Below are positions 1 to 4,527 of a DNA stretch of 5,279 bases, one piece after another; positions within the stretch are counted from its first letter, which is position 1, and every line of letters begins with the position of its first letter. Made by a program: the position numbers and the translations under genes. The notes beneath the pieces are model-generated. The model had not been told where the DNA came from and did not search any database. It saw nothing but the letters and a program-made list of their open reading frames with translations. This stretch comes from an uncultured Gemmiger sp. GTDB taxonomy: Bacteria > Bacillota > Clostridia > Oscillospirales > Ruminococcaceae. The stretch spans positions 1 through 5,279 of the forward strand of contig CALWNS010000140.1 of NCBI GenBank assembly GCA_944382805.1. Direction: 5' to 3'.

Positions 1-983
1 AGCTTGGTGGCAAAATATTCAAGGATGGGGATCAGGTGCTGATAGGCCATCCGGTTGGAACCGATGAGCGCGACCGTGCCGGTCAGGCCGCCGCCGGCCA
101 GGTACCGCTTGCTGACGATGCACACGCCCGGCAGTTCGGGGCGCACGTCCTCGCCCAGGGTGGCGGTGACCTTGTTGCCCTGCGGTTCGATCAGGGTGCA
201 GGCGGCTTCGCGGTCGGAAAATATCTTGAGCAGCAGGCCCAGGTTTTTGCGCACGGCCTGGTCCTGGGTCAGGTACTGCGCGCCCTCGAAACAGACCTGC
301 GGGCCGGTGCGCACCAGCGCTTCGGCCGCGCGGACGACCGGGGCCAAGCGGCGGCCGGCGGCCTCCAGCAGATCCTCGGTCAGGGCGTCGGTGACGTCCT
401 CGGGCACGACAAAGGTCAGGCTGCGGTTGAGCAGCGCGGCCAGGGCCTGGGCGTCGCTGCGGGTAAAGCCTTCGCCCACGCGGGCGACCCGCGTGCGCAC
501 GCCGCCCGCGCTGGTCACGGCCAGCACCGCGGCGGTATAGCGCCCGACCTGCACGACCTCGAAGTGGGCGACGCACAGATCGTCCGCCTGGGGGGTGGTG
601 GCCGCCGCCGCCAGGCCGGTGTAATCGGCCAGCGCGCGGGCCGCGCTTTGGGCGAGCTTTTCCGGCTCGGCGTCCATGGCGGCGAACAGCGCATCGATGC
701 GGGACTTATCCTCCGGCGGCAGGACGATGGCGCCCGGCGCGCCCAAAAGGTTGTTGAGGTAGTAGCGGTACCCCTGCGGGCTGGGCACGCGCCCGGCGCT
801 GGTGTGCGGCTGCTCCAGCAGCCCCAGGCGGGTCAGCGCGGCCATCTCGTTGCGCAGCGTGGCGCTGGAGATCGCCATATCAAAGTAGTTGGCCAGCAGG
901 CCGGAGCCGACCGGCTCGCCATCGGCCGCGTACAGGGCAACGATGGCTTCCAAAATGCGCTGCTTGCGCCGGTCGATCGCCAT
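1..983 (-). CDS. hrcA: Heat-inducible transcription repressor HrcA (3'-truncated by window edge)
   Basis: HrcA is the repressor of class I heat-shock operons; it binds CIRCE operators and its activity is tuned by GroEL. Reading the minus strand from the ATG at 983 gives 328 residues with no stop before the window edge. The N-terminal winged helix holds the family signature at about residues 39-75 (SSATLRNEMAAL, then GLLEQPHTSAGRVPS, then GYRYY). The centre is the GAF-like HrcA domain. The C-terminus (GSNRMAYQHLIPILEYFATKL region, 308-328) matches the usual HrcA ending, so against a family length of about 340-350 residues only a short tail is missing. A GGAAAGGAAG ribosome binding site lies 7-10 bases before the ATG. 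A perfect CIRCE and a consensus promoter precede it, so the gene is very probably autoregulated and first in a heat-shock operon; grpE and dnaK would be expected beyond the left edge (inference). The opposite strand also has long open frames here, but they are GC-driven shadows. Confidence 0.95.
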   Translation of the reverse strand, partial: MAIDRRKQRILEAIVALYAADGEPVGSGLLANYFDMAISSATLRNEMAALTRLGLLEQPHTSAGRVPSPQGYRYYLNNLLGAPGAIVLPPEDKSRIDALFAAMDAEPEKLAQSAARALADYTGLAAAATTPQADDLCVAHFEVVQVGRYTAAVLAVTSAGGVRTRVARVGEGFTRSDAQALAALLNRSLTFVVPEDVTDALTEDLLEAAGRRLAPVVRAAEALVRTGPQVCFEGAQYLTQDQAVRKNLGLLLKIFSDREAACTLIEPQGNKVTATLGEDVRPELPGVCIVSKRYLAGGGLTGTVALIGSNRMAYQHLIPILEYFATK

Positions 984-1019
984 GCTGCCACTTCCTTTCC
1001 GTGTTGGGGCCCGTGCCGA

Positions 1020-1046
1020 TTAGCACTCTATATCCCTGAGTGCTAA
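1020..1046 (-). promoter_or_regulatory. CIRCE operator (HrcA binding site)
   Basis: The site is a perfect inverted repeat, TTAGCACTC-N9-GAGTGCTAA, identical to the CIRCE consensus in both arms and in spacer length. It starts immediately downstream of the -10 box of the hrcA promoter and should cover the transcription start. Bound HrcA would therefore block initiation, as established for class I heat-shock operons. It ends 36 bases before the hrcA start codon, in the 5' leader. Confidence 0.97.
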
Positions 1047-1050
1047 ATCT

Positions 1051-1078
1051 ATTATACCCCGCCTTTTTCGGCTGTCAA
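1051..1078 (-). promoter_or_regulatory. Sigma-A promoter of hrcA
   Basis: On the minus strand a perfect -35 box TTGACA (1073-1078) and a perfect -10 box TATAAT (1051-1056) are separated by 16 bp. The predicted transcription start is near 1044, inside CIRCE, giving a leader of roughly 60 nt. The consensus strength fits a housekeeping promoter that is held down mainly by the repressor. Confidence 0.9.
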
Positions 1079-1123
1079 GTGGTTTTGCAAACTTCTTTGA
1101 AAGTTTAACAGTTTTGACACAAA

Positions 1124-1137
1124 GCGCCGCCGGGCGC
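1124..1137 (-). terminator. Small secondary hairpin downstream of spoVT
   Basis: A 5-bp GC stem (1124-1128 with 1133-1137) and a 4-base loop directly follow the T-run of the main spoVT terminator. On the minus strand it is followed by only three T residues. It may act as a back-up terminator that insulates hrcA from read-through, but the stem is short and it could be incidental. Confidence 0.4.
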
Positions 1138-1180
1138 AAAAAGGCCGCGCGGCCTGGCGAAAGGACGCCCGCCGCGCGGC
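1138..1180 (-). terminator. Rho-independent terminator of spoVT
   Basis: Two 10-base arms (1171-1180 and 1144-1153, both GCCGCGCGGC) pair on the minus-strand transcript. An inner 4-bp stem (1156-1159 with 1166-1169) closes a six-base loop, and five T residues follow (1138-1142) after one C. The hairpin begins 6 bases past the spoVT stop codon, the expected place for intrinsic termination. Confidence 0.9.
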
Positions 1181-1186
1181 TAACGC

Positions 1187-1729
1187 TTATTCCTCCATCC
1201 ACCGGGCCAGGAAGGCCGCTGCGATGGACAGCGCATGGACGGTGGCTTCGCCGGGCGGGGCGCTCTGTGCGCCGCCCAGCAGCAGCACGCCGCCTTCGAC
1301 ATCGCCGCGGGCCACGATGGGCGCGGCGCACAGCACCTGGCGGTCGCCGCGTTCCAGCGCGCGCAGCCGCCCGGCCGCGCCGGCCGGCGCGGTGTACACG
1401 GCGCGCATGGCCAGCAGCTTTTGCAGCGCTTCGCTGATGGGGCGGCCCAGCAGGTCGGCGCGGTGCGGGCCGGTGGCGGCCACCAGGCTGTCCCGGTCGC
1501 AGACCTGCACCGGGGCGCCCAGGTCGCGGGCCAGCACCTCGGCATACACGGCGGACAGCTGGCCCAGGCCGAGCAGCGGCGAATACTTTTTGAATACGAC
1601 CTCCCCGTTGGTGTCGGTAAAAATTTCCAGGGCGTCCCCCTGGCGGATGCGCTGGGTGCGGCGGATCTCCTTGGGGATGACCACGCGGCCCAGTTCGTCA
1701 ATGCGGCGCACGATTCCCGTTGCTTTCAT
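1187..1729 (-). CDS. spoVT: Stage V sporulation protein T (AbrB-family transcription regulator)
   Basis: SpoVT is a forespore DNA-binding protein that activates or represses sigma-G-dependent genes and affects spore coat and germination properties. The 180-residue product is the usual SpoVT length (178 in Bacillus subtilis). Residues 1-50 form the AbrB/MazE-type swapped-hairpin DNA-binding domain, with the near-invariant stretches MKATGIVRRIDELGRVVIPK and EIRRT, then GDALEIF and a KKYSP ending. Residues about 55-180 correspond to the GAF-like domain, and the end (AAFLARWMEE) also resembles SpoVT of Bacillus. The ATG at 1729 is chosen because SpoVT proteins begin exactly at MKATG and a GGGAAAGGATG ribosome binding site lies about 10 bases upstream; the frame stays open further upstream but without family similarity. 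It is monocistronic, with its own terminator and a sigma-G-like promoter. The middle of the GAF-like part is rich in Ala, Gly and Arg, reflecting the GC bias. Confidence 0.95.
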   Translation of the reverse strand: MKATGIVRRIDELGRVVIPKEIRRTQRIRQGDALEIFTDTNGEVVFKKYSPLLGLGQLSAVYAEVLARDLGAPVQVCDRDSLVAATGPHRADLLGRPISEALQKLLAMRAVYTAPAGAAGRLRALERGDRQVLCAAPIVARGDVEGGVLLLGGAQSAPPGEATVHALSIAAAFLARWMEE

Positions 1730-1774
1730 GTGGTTGACATCCTTTCCCGTTGCGAACTTTACTGCGGCTGGAAA

Positions 1775-1804
1775 TAGTTTGCAGCGTTTTGCCCGGAATA
1801 TTCC
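1775..1804 (-). promoter_or_regulatory. Candidate sigma-G/F-type promoter of spoVT
   Basis: On the minus strand GGAATA (1799-1804) and CAAACTA (1775-1781) are 17 bp apart. The sigma-G consensus in Bacillus is roughly TGAATA, 17-18 bp, CATACTA, so each box carries a single mismatch. The predicted start near 1768 leaves a leader of about 40 nt that contains the ribosome binding site. Bacillus subtilis spoVT is known to be sigma-G dependent, which fits. The assignment rests on motif matching only. Confidence 0.6.
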
Positions 1805-1827
1805 CCCGCTTGCGGCGCCGGCGGGGG
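1803..1827. repeat. Inverted repeat between divergent promoters (possible operator)
   Basis: A perfect 7-bp inverted repeat, CCCCCGC (1803-1809) and GCGGGGG (1821-1827), flanks an 11-base centre that holds the palindrome CGGCGCCG (1813-1820). It touches the -35 box of the spoVT promoter and encloses that of the NUDIX gene, and it lies upstream of both predicted transcription starts. It should therefore act as DNA rather than RNA if it acts at all. It could be a regulator binding site or a chance product of high GC content. Confidence 0.4.
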
Positions 1828-1838
1828 CATGGTACAAT
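1810..1838 (+). promoter_or_regulatory. Sigma-A-type promoter of the NUDIX gene
   Basis: TTGCGG (1810-1815) and TACAAT (1833-1838) are 17 bp apart. The -10 box differs from consensus at one base and is preceded by TGG, an extended -10 element that would compensate for the weak -35. The predicted start near 1845 gives a very short leader consisting mainly of the ribosome binding site. Confidence 0.7.
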
Positions 1839-1847
1839 AAACGGAAA

Positions 1848-1854
1848 AAGGAGG
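1848..1854 (+). promoter_or_regulatory. Ribosome binding site setting the NUDIX start
   Basis: A full AAGGAGG Shine-Dalgarno sequence sits 8 bases before the ATG at 1863. It decides the start: the same frame is open for more than 600 bases upstream, but that stretch lies antisense to spoVT and has no comparable site. Confidence 0.9.
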
Positions 1855-1862
1855 GGCGCGCC

Positions 1863-2345
1863 ATGGCGGAATTGCTGCAAACGACGCTGTGCTACCTGGA
1901 ACGGGACGGGCAATACCTGATGCTGCACCGCGTCAAGAAACAAAAGGACGTCAACAAGGACAAATGGATCGGCGTGGGCGGCAAGTTCGAGCCGGGCGAG
2001 GACGCCCTGGCCTGCGCGCTGCGCGAAGTGCGCGAGGAGACCGGCCTGACCATGCTGGCCCCCGAATACCGCGGCATCGTGGACTTTTACGCCCCGCCCT
2101 GGCCGGCGGAACGGATGCACCTGTTCACCTGCCGGCAGTTTACGGGCACGCTGCGCGAATGCGCGGAGGGCGACCTGGAATGGGTGGATACGCGCCGGGT
2201 GGAAACGCTGCCCATCTGGGCCGGGGACAAAATCTTTTTGCGCCTGCTGCAGCAGGGCGCGCCGTTTTTTCGCCTGGAACTGACCTATGCCGGCGATACG
2301 CTGACGCGCGCCGTCCTGGACGGGCGCGCGCTGCCGCTGGGATAA
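1863..2345 (+). CDS. NUDIX hydrolase, MutT-like (probable 8-oxo-dGTP diphosphatase)
   Basis: NUDIX enzymes cleave nucleoside diphosphates linked to another moiety; close MutT-like relatives remove oxidised dGTP from the cytoplasmic nucleotide pool. The 160-residue product carries a complete NUDIX box at residues 40-62: G40, E46, R54-E55, E58-E59 and G61 fit GX5EX7REUXEEXGU, so the metal-binding glutamates are present. The preceding segment (YLMLHRVKK, then NKDKWIGVGGKFEPGE) and the later MHLFTCRQFTG, EGDLEWVD and WAGDKIFLRLL stretches are typical of the Firmicute 8-oxo-dGTP diphosphatase group. Length is normal for a single-domain MutT-type enzyme. It is transcribed divergently from spoVT from its own promoter and is followed by a hairpin terminator. 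The NUDIX fold is certain, but the exact substrate is inferred; other (d)NTP or nucleotide-sugar substrates are possible. Confidence 0.93.
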   Translation: MAELLQTTLCYLERDGQYLMLHRVKKQKDVNKDKWIGVGGKFEPGEDALACALREVREETGLTMLAPEYRGIVDFYAPPWPAERMHLFTCRQFTGTLRECAEGDLEWVDTRRVETLPIWAGDKIFLRLLQQGAPFFRLELTYAGDTLTRAVLDGRALPLG

Positions 2346-2352
2346 ATGCAAA

Positions 2353-2385
2353 AGCGCGCCGCCGGCCTGCTGCCGGCGGCGCGCT
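2353..2385. terminator. Bidirectional hairpin terminator between convergent genes
   Basis: A perfect 14-bp stem (2353-2366 with 2372-2385), almost all GC, has a 5-base loop and lies between the stops of the NUDIX gene (7 bases away) and the minus-strand membrane-protein gene (18 bases away). On the minus strand the stem runs straight into four T residues and then an AT-rich stretch, a good intrinsic terminator. On the plus strand the T content after the stem is weaker and delayed, so termination of the NUDIX transcript may be less efficient. Confidence 0.88.
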
Positions 2386-2403
2386 GCTGCGTTTGTACGT
2401 ATT

Positions 2404-3330
2404 TTATTCGGCGGGTTCGGCCGCCGCATCGGCGTCCTGTTCCCCGCTCTCCCCTGCGGCGGCCTCCGGGTCGGGCGCGGGGGTGGGTTCCGTGGCCTCG
2501 CCGGTCTCGCCGGAAGCCTCCTGCTGCAAAGCGGCGGCGTCGGTCATGGTGGAATCCAGGTTATCCTGCACCAGGGCCTGCGGGTCGTCGGTGCCGGCGG
2601 TGGGGGCCGGGGTGGCGTTGGCCTGGACCTGCGCCTGCATCTCGCTTTCCTGCAGGGCGGTCAGGTACCACTGGCGGTTCTCCCCGCGGGAGAACACAAA
2701 GTCCATGTATTTGGTGGGCTCGGTGGGCGCGGTGAGCGAAAGCTCGCCGCTGGCGCTGTTGCTCAGGGTGGGGATGTAGCCGACCGTCACATAGGTCTGG
2801 CCGCCCTCCCGCCGGATGCGCTCCACCTCCGGCGTGTACAGGCCGACCGCGCCGGTGACCGGCACCAGGTAGCCCTGCTTGTCCTCCAGGTAGGTATAGA
2901 TGAACTCCTGCGTTTCAAAGCTGCCTTCGATCAGCGGATAGTCGGGGCCGAGCAGGTTGGTCAGGTAGGTATCGATCTCCAGCTGCGGCAGGATCAGGGA
3001 GCCGGTCTCCGGGTCGCGCTCGTAGTCCTCCAGTGTGCCTTCGGTCTGTGCGCGGTAGACCGTGCCCCAGATGGCCGCCTGGCGGAACACGTTGGGATCC
3101 ACCTGGGAGGCTTCTTCGAACGGCACCACATCGAACATGACCAGGCCGTAGACGCGGTCGGCGTAGCTTTCGCGGCGGTCGGTATCGTCCAGCGCGGCGC
3201 GCACCGCGCCCACGCACCAGTTGAGCACCGTGAACAAGCCGATCACGACCAGGATCAGCGCAATGGCCCCCACGATCTGCCGGGCCAGGCGGCGGCTGTT
3301 GCGCAGTTGTTCCTCACGAGAATTTGCCAT
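2404..3330 (-). CDS. Single-pass membrane protein with extracytoplasmic domain and acidic tail, function unknown
   Basis: I do not recognise this 308-residue protein as a named family. Residues 1-18 are polar and Arg-rich (SREEQLRNSRRLARQ). Residues about 19-43 form one strong hydrophobic helix, which with the basic N-flank predicts an N-in anchor and an outward-facing body. Residues about 48-230 look like a folded domain with many aromatic and beta-prone segments (for example the stretches around YGLVMFDVVPF, TQEFIYTYLED, GGQTYVTVGYI and NRQWYLTALQE). Residues about 235-308 are low-complexity Ala/Pro/Thr/Glu/Asp, and no Lys or Arg occurs after R219, so the tail is strongly acidic and probably disordered. 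The start is the ATG at 3330, because a GTG four codons upstream is part of the GTGGAGGG ribosome binding site. The gene appears monocistronic, with its own promoter and terminator. A secretion or envelope role is possible but unproven. Confidence 0.85.
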   Translation of the reverse strand: MANSREEQLRNSRRLARQIVGAIALILVVIGLFTVLNWCVGAVRAALDDTDRRESYADRVYGLVMFDVVPFEEASQVDPNVFRQAAIWGTVYRAQTEGTLEDYERDPETGSLILPQLEIDTYLTNLLGPDYPLIEGSFETQEFIYTYLEDKQGYLVPVTGAVGLYTPEVERIRREGGQTYVTVGYIPTLSNSASGELSLTAPTEPTKYMDFVFSRGENRQWYLTALQESEMQAQVQANATPAPTAGTDDPQALVQDNLDSTMTDAAALQQEASGETGEATEPTPAPDPEAAAGESGEQDADAAAEPAE

Positions 3331-3334
3331 GGGT

Positions 3335-3340
3335 CCCTCC
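3335..3340 (-). promoter_or_regulatory. Ribosome binding site setting the membrane-protein start
   Basis: GGAGGG on the minus strand lies 4 bases before the ATG at 3330. An in-frame GTG at 3340-3342 overlaps this site, so starting there would leave the gene without a ribosome binding site. The ATG at 3330 is therefore preferred. Confidence 0.8.
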
Positions 3341-3387
3341 ACTTATATCACACGCTAGGCGCGCAGTGTAAATGCAATACGTGATTC

Positions 3388-3416
3388 AGTATAACACAAA
3401 CGCCGCCGCATTGCAA
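3388..3416 (-). promoter_or_regulatory. Sigma-A-type promoter of the membrane-protein gene, overlapping the rmlB terminator
   Basis: On the minus strand TTGCAA (3411-3416) and TATACT (3388-3393) are exactly 17 bp apart; the -10 box has one mismatch to consensus and the -35 has two. The predicted start near 3381 leaves a leader of about 50 nt before the ATG at 3330. The -35 lies in the loop of the upstream rmlB terminator hairpin, and the spacer covers one of its arms. Confidence 0.65.
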
Positions 3417-3432
3417 ATGCAGCGCGGCGGCG
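3392..3432 (-). terminator. Rho-independent terminator of the rml operon
   Basis: On the minus strand a 9-bp GC stem (3424-3432 with 3401-3409) has a 14-base loop and is followed by a T-rich tract (TTTGTGTTAT, 3391-3400). It lies about 27 bases beyond the rmlB stop. The T-tract is interrupted, so some read-through into the next gene is possible. It implies that rmlB is the last gene of its operon. Confidence 0.8.
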
Positions 3433-3459
3433 GGGCGCCCGGGGCAGGCCGGCGGGCGG

Positions 3460-4524
3460 TCAGCGGTTTTTGTACATTTGTTCGTAGTACTTCTGGTAGT
3501 CGCCGCTGGTGACGTGCGCCATCCAGTCGGGATTGGCCAGGTACCAGTCGATGGTCAGCACGATGCCCTTTTCGAACGGGGTCTCCGGGTACCAGCCCAG
3601 GTCGTTCTTGATCTTGGTCGGGTCGATGCCGTAGCGGCGGTCGTGGCCCAGGCGGTCGGCCACATGGGTGATCAGCTCCTCGCTGATGCCCTCGTCCCGC
3701 AGGCGGTCGTGCAGCTGGGCGATGACCGTTTTGACGATAAAGATGTTGGGGCGCTCGTTGTGGCCGCCCACGTTGTACACCTCGCCCACCTTGCCGTCGG
3801 CGGCGACCATGTCGATGGCCTTGCAGTGGTCCATCACATACAGCCAGTCGCGCACCTGCATACCGTCGCCGTACACCGGCAGCGCCTTGTGCTGCTTGGC
3901 GTTGTTGATGAGCAGCGGGATCAGCTTTTCCGGGAACTGATACGGGCCGTAGTTGTTGGAGCAGCGCGTGATGTTGACCGGCATCCCGTAGGTATCGTGG
4001 AACGCCATGACGAACAAATCGGCGCTGGCCTTGGAGGAGGAATACGGGCTGTGCGGCGACAGCGGGGTGGTCTCGGTAAAATAGCCCTCAGGGCCAAGCG
4101 CGCCGTAGACTTCGTCGGTAGAGACCTGCAGGTATTTTTTGCCCTCTTTCCAGGTCCTGGCGGCGGCGTCGTACCAGGCGTCCTTGCAGCACTGCAGCAG
4201 GTTGACGGTGCCCAGCACGTTGCTTTCGACAAAAATCTCCGGGTTTTTGATGCTGCGGTCCACATGGCTTTCGGCCGCAAAGTTGATGACATAGTCCGGG
4301 TCGTACTGCGCCATCAGGCCGGCGACCAGGGCTTTGTCGCAGATATCGCCCTGCACAAAGATATGGCGGGGGTCGCCTTCGATGTCCTTCAGGTTTTCCA
4401 GGTTGCCGGCATAAGTCAGCTTATCCAGGTTGATGAGGCGGATGTCCGCGTGCTTTTGCAGCATATAGTGGACAAAATTCGAACCGATAAAACCGGCGCA
4501 GCCGGTGACAAGGTAAGTTTTCAT
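3460..4524 (-). CDS. rmlB: dTDP-glucose 4,6-dehydratase
   Basis: RmlB (RfbB) is a cytoplasmic NAD-dependent enzyme that converts dTDP-glucose to dTDP-4-keto-6-deoxyglucose, the second step of dTDP-L-rhamnose synthesis. The 354 residues match the family length. An extended SDR fold is evident: the Rossmann glycines G8, G11 and G14 (TGCAGFIGSN), the dinucleotide-binding LDKLTYAGN at 33-41, NFAAESHVDRS at 81-91, the catalytic STDEVYG at 135-141 (T136, D137, E138), the YxxxK pair Y161 and K165, and the substrate-binding RCSNNYGPYQFPEKLIP region at 187-203. All key residues are present. Position 9 is Cys where Gly is more usual, outside the three motif glycines and so probably harmless. The gene starts 3 bp after the rmlD stop, with its ribosome binding site inside the rmlD end, so the two are co-transcribed and probably translationally coupled. 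Rhamnose is likely destined for cell-wall polysaccharide or exopolysaccharide (inference). Confidence 0.97.
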   Translation of the reverse strand: MKTYLVTGCAGFIGSNFVHYMLQKHADIRLINLDKLTYAGNLENLKDIEGDPRHIFVQGDICDKALVAGLMAQYDPDYVINFAAESHVDRSIKNPEIFVESNVLGTVNLLQCCKDAWYDAAARTWKEGKKYLQVSTDEVYGALGPEGYFTETTPLSPHSPYSSSKASADLFVMAFHDTYGMPVNITRCSNNYGPYQFPEKLIPLLINNAKQHKALPVYGDGMQVRDWLYVMDHCKAIDMVAADGKVGEVYNVGGHNERPNIFIVKTVIAQLHDRLRDEGISEELITHVADRLGHDRRYGIDPTKIKNDLGWYPETPFEKGIVLTIDWYLANPDWMAHVTSGDYQKYYEQMYKNR

Positions 4525-4527
4525 GGG

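Noticed and set aside
36..1046. Long plus-strand open frame of about 336 codons antisense to hrcA
   Set aside because: The minus strand encodes a clear HrcA with its own promoter, CIRCE and ribosome binding site. The plus-strand product is low-complexity Gly/Ala/Arg/Gln-rich with no recognisable domain, as expected for a high-GC shadow frame.
1114..1119. Plus-strand TTGACA as a -35 box
   Set aside because: No -10-like hexamer follows at a suitable distance; the downstream sequence is the GC-rich terminator region of spoVT.
1734..1739. Plus-strand TTGACA as a second NUDIX promoter
   Set aside because: At 16-18 bp spacing only poor -10 candidates such as TTTACT are present, and the extended -10 promoter at 1810-1838 is better placed.
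1224..1862. In-frame upstream extension of the NUDIX gene
   Set aside because: The extension is antisense to spoVT, lies upstream of the predicted promoter and shows no family similarity. The strong AAGGAGG before 1863 fixes the start.
1730..1864. Longer N-terminus for SpoVT using an upstream start
   Set aside because: Known SpoVT proteins start at MKATG, the ribosome binding site fits the ATG at 1729, and the extension would run through the predicted promoter.
1889..2779. Plus-strand open frame of 296 codons across the NUDIX gene and the terminator
   Set aside because: It runs out of frame through a complete NUDIX gene, through a terminator hairpin and antisense to the membrane-protein gene. 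The product has no domain and a biased composition.
3370..3421. Short direct repeat AAATGCA at 3370-3376 and 3415-3421
   Set aside because: Seven bases are too short to be meaningful without conservation data. One copy belongs to the terminator loop and -35 region.
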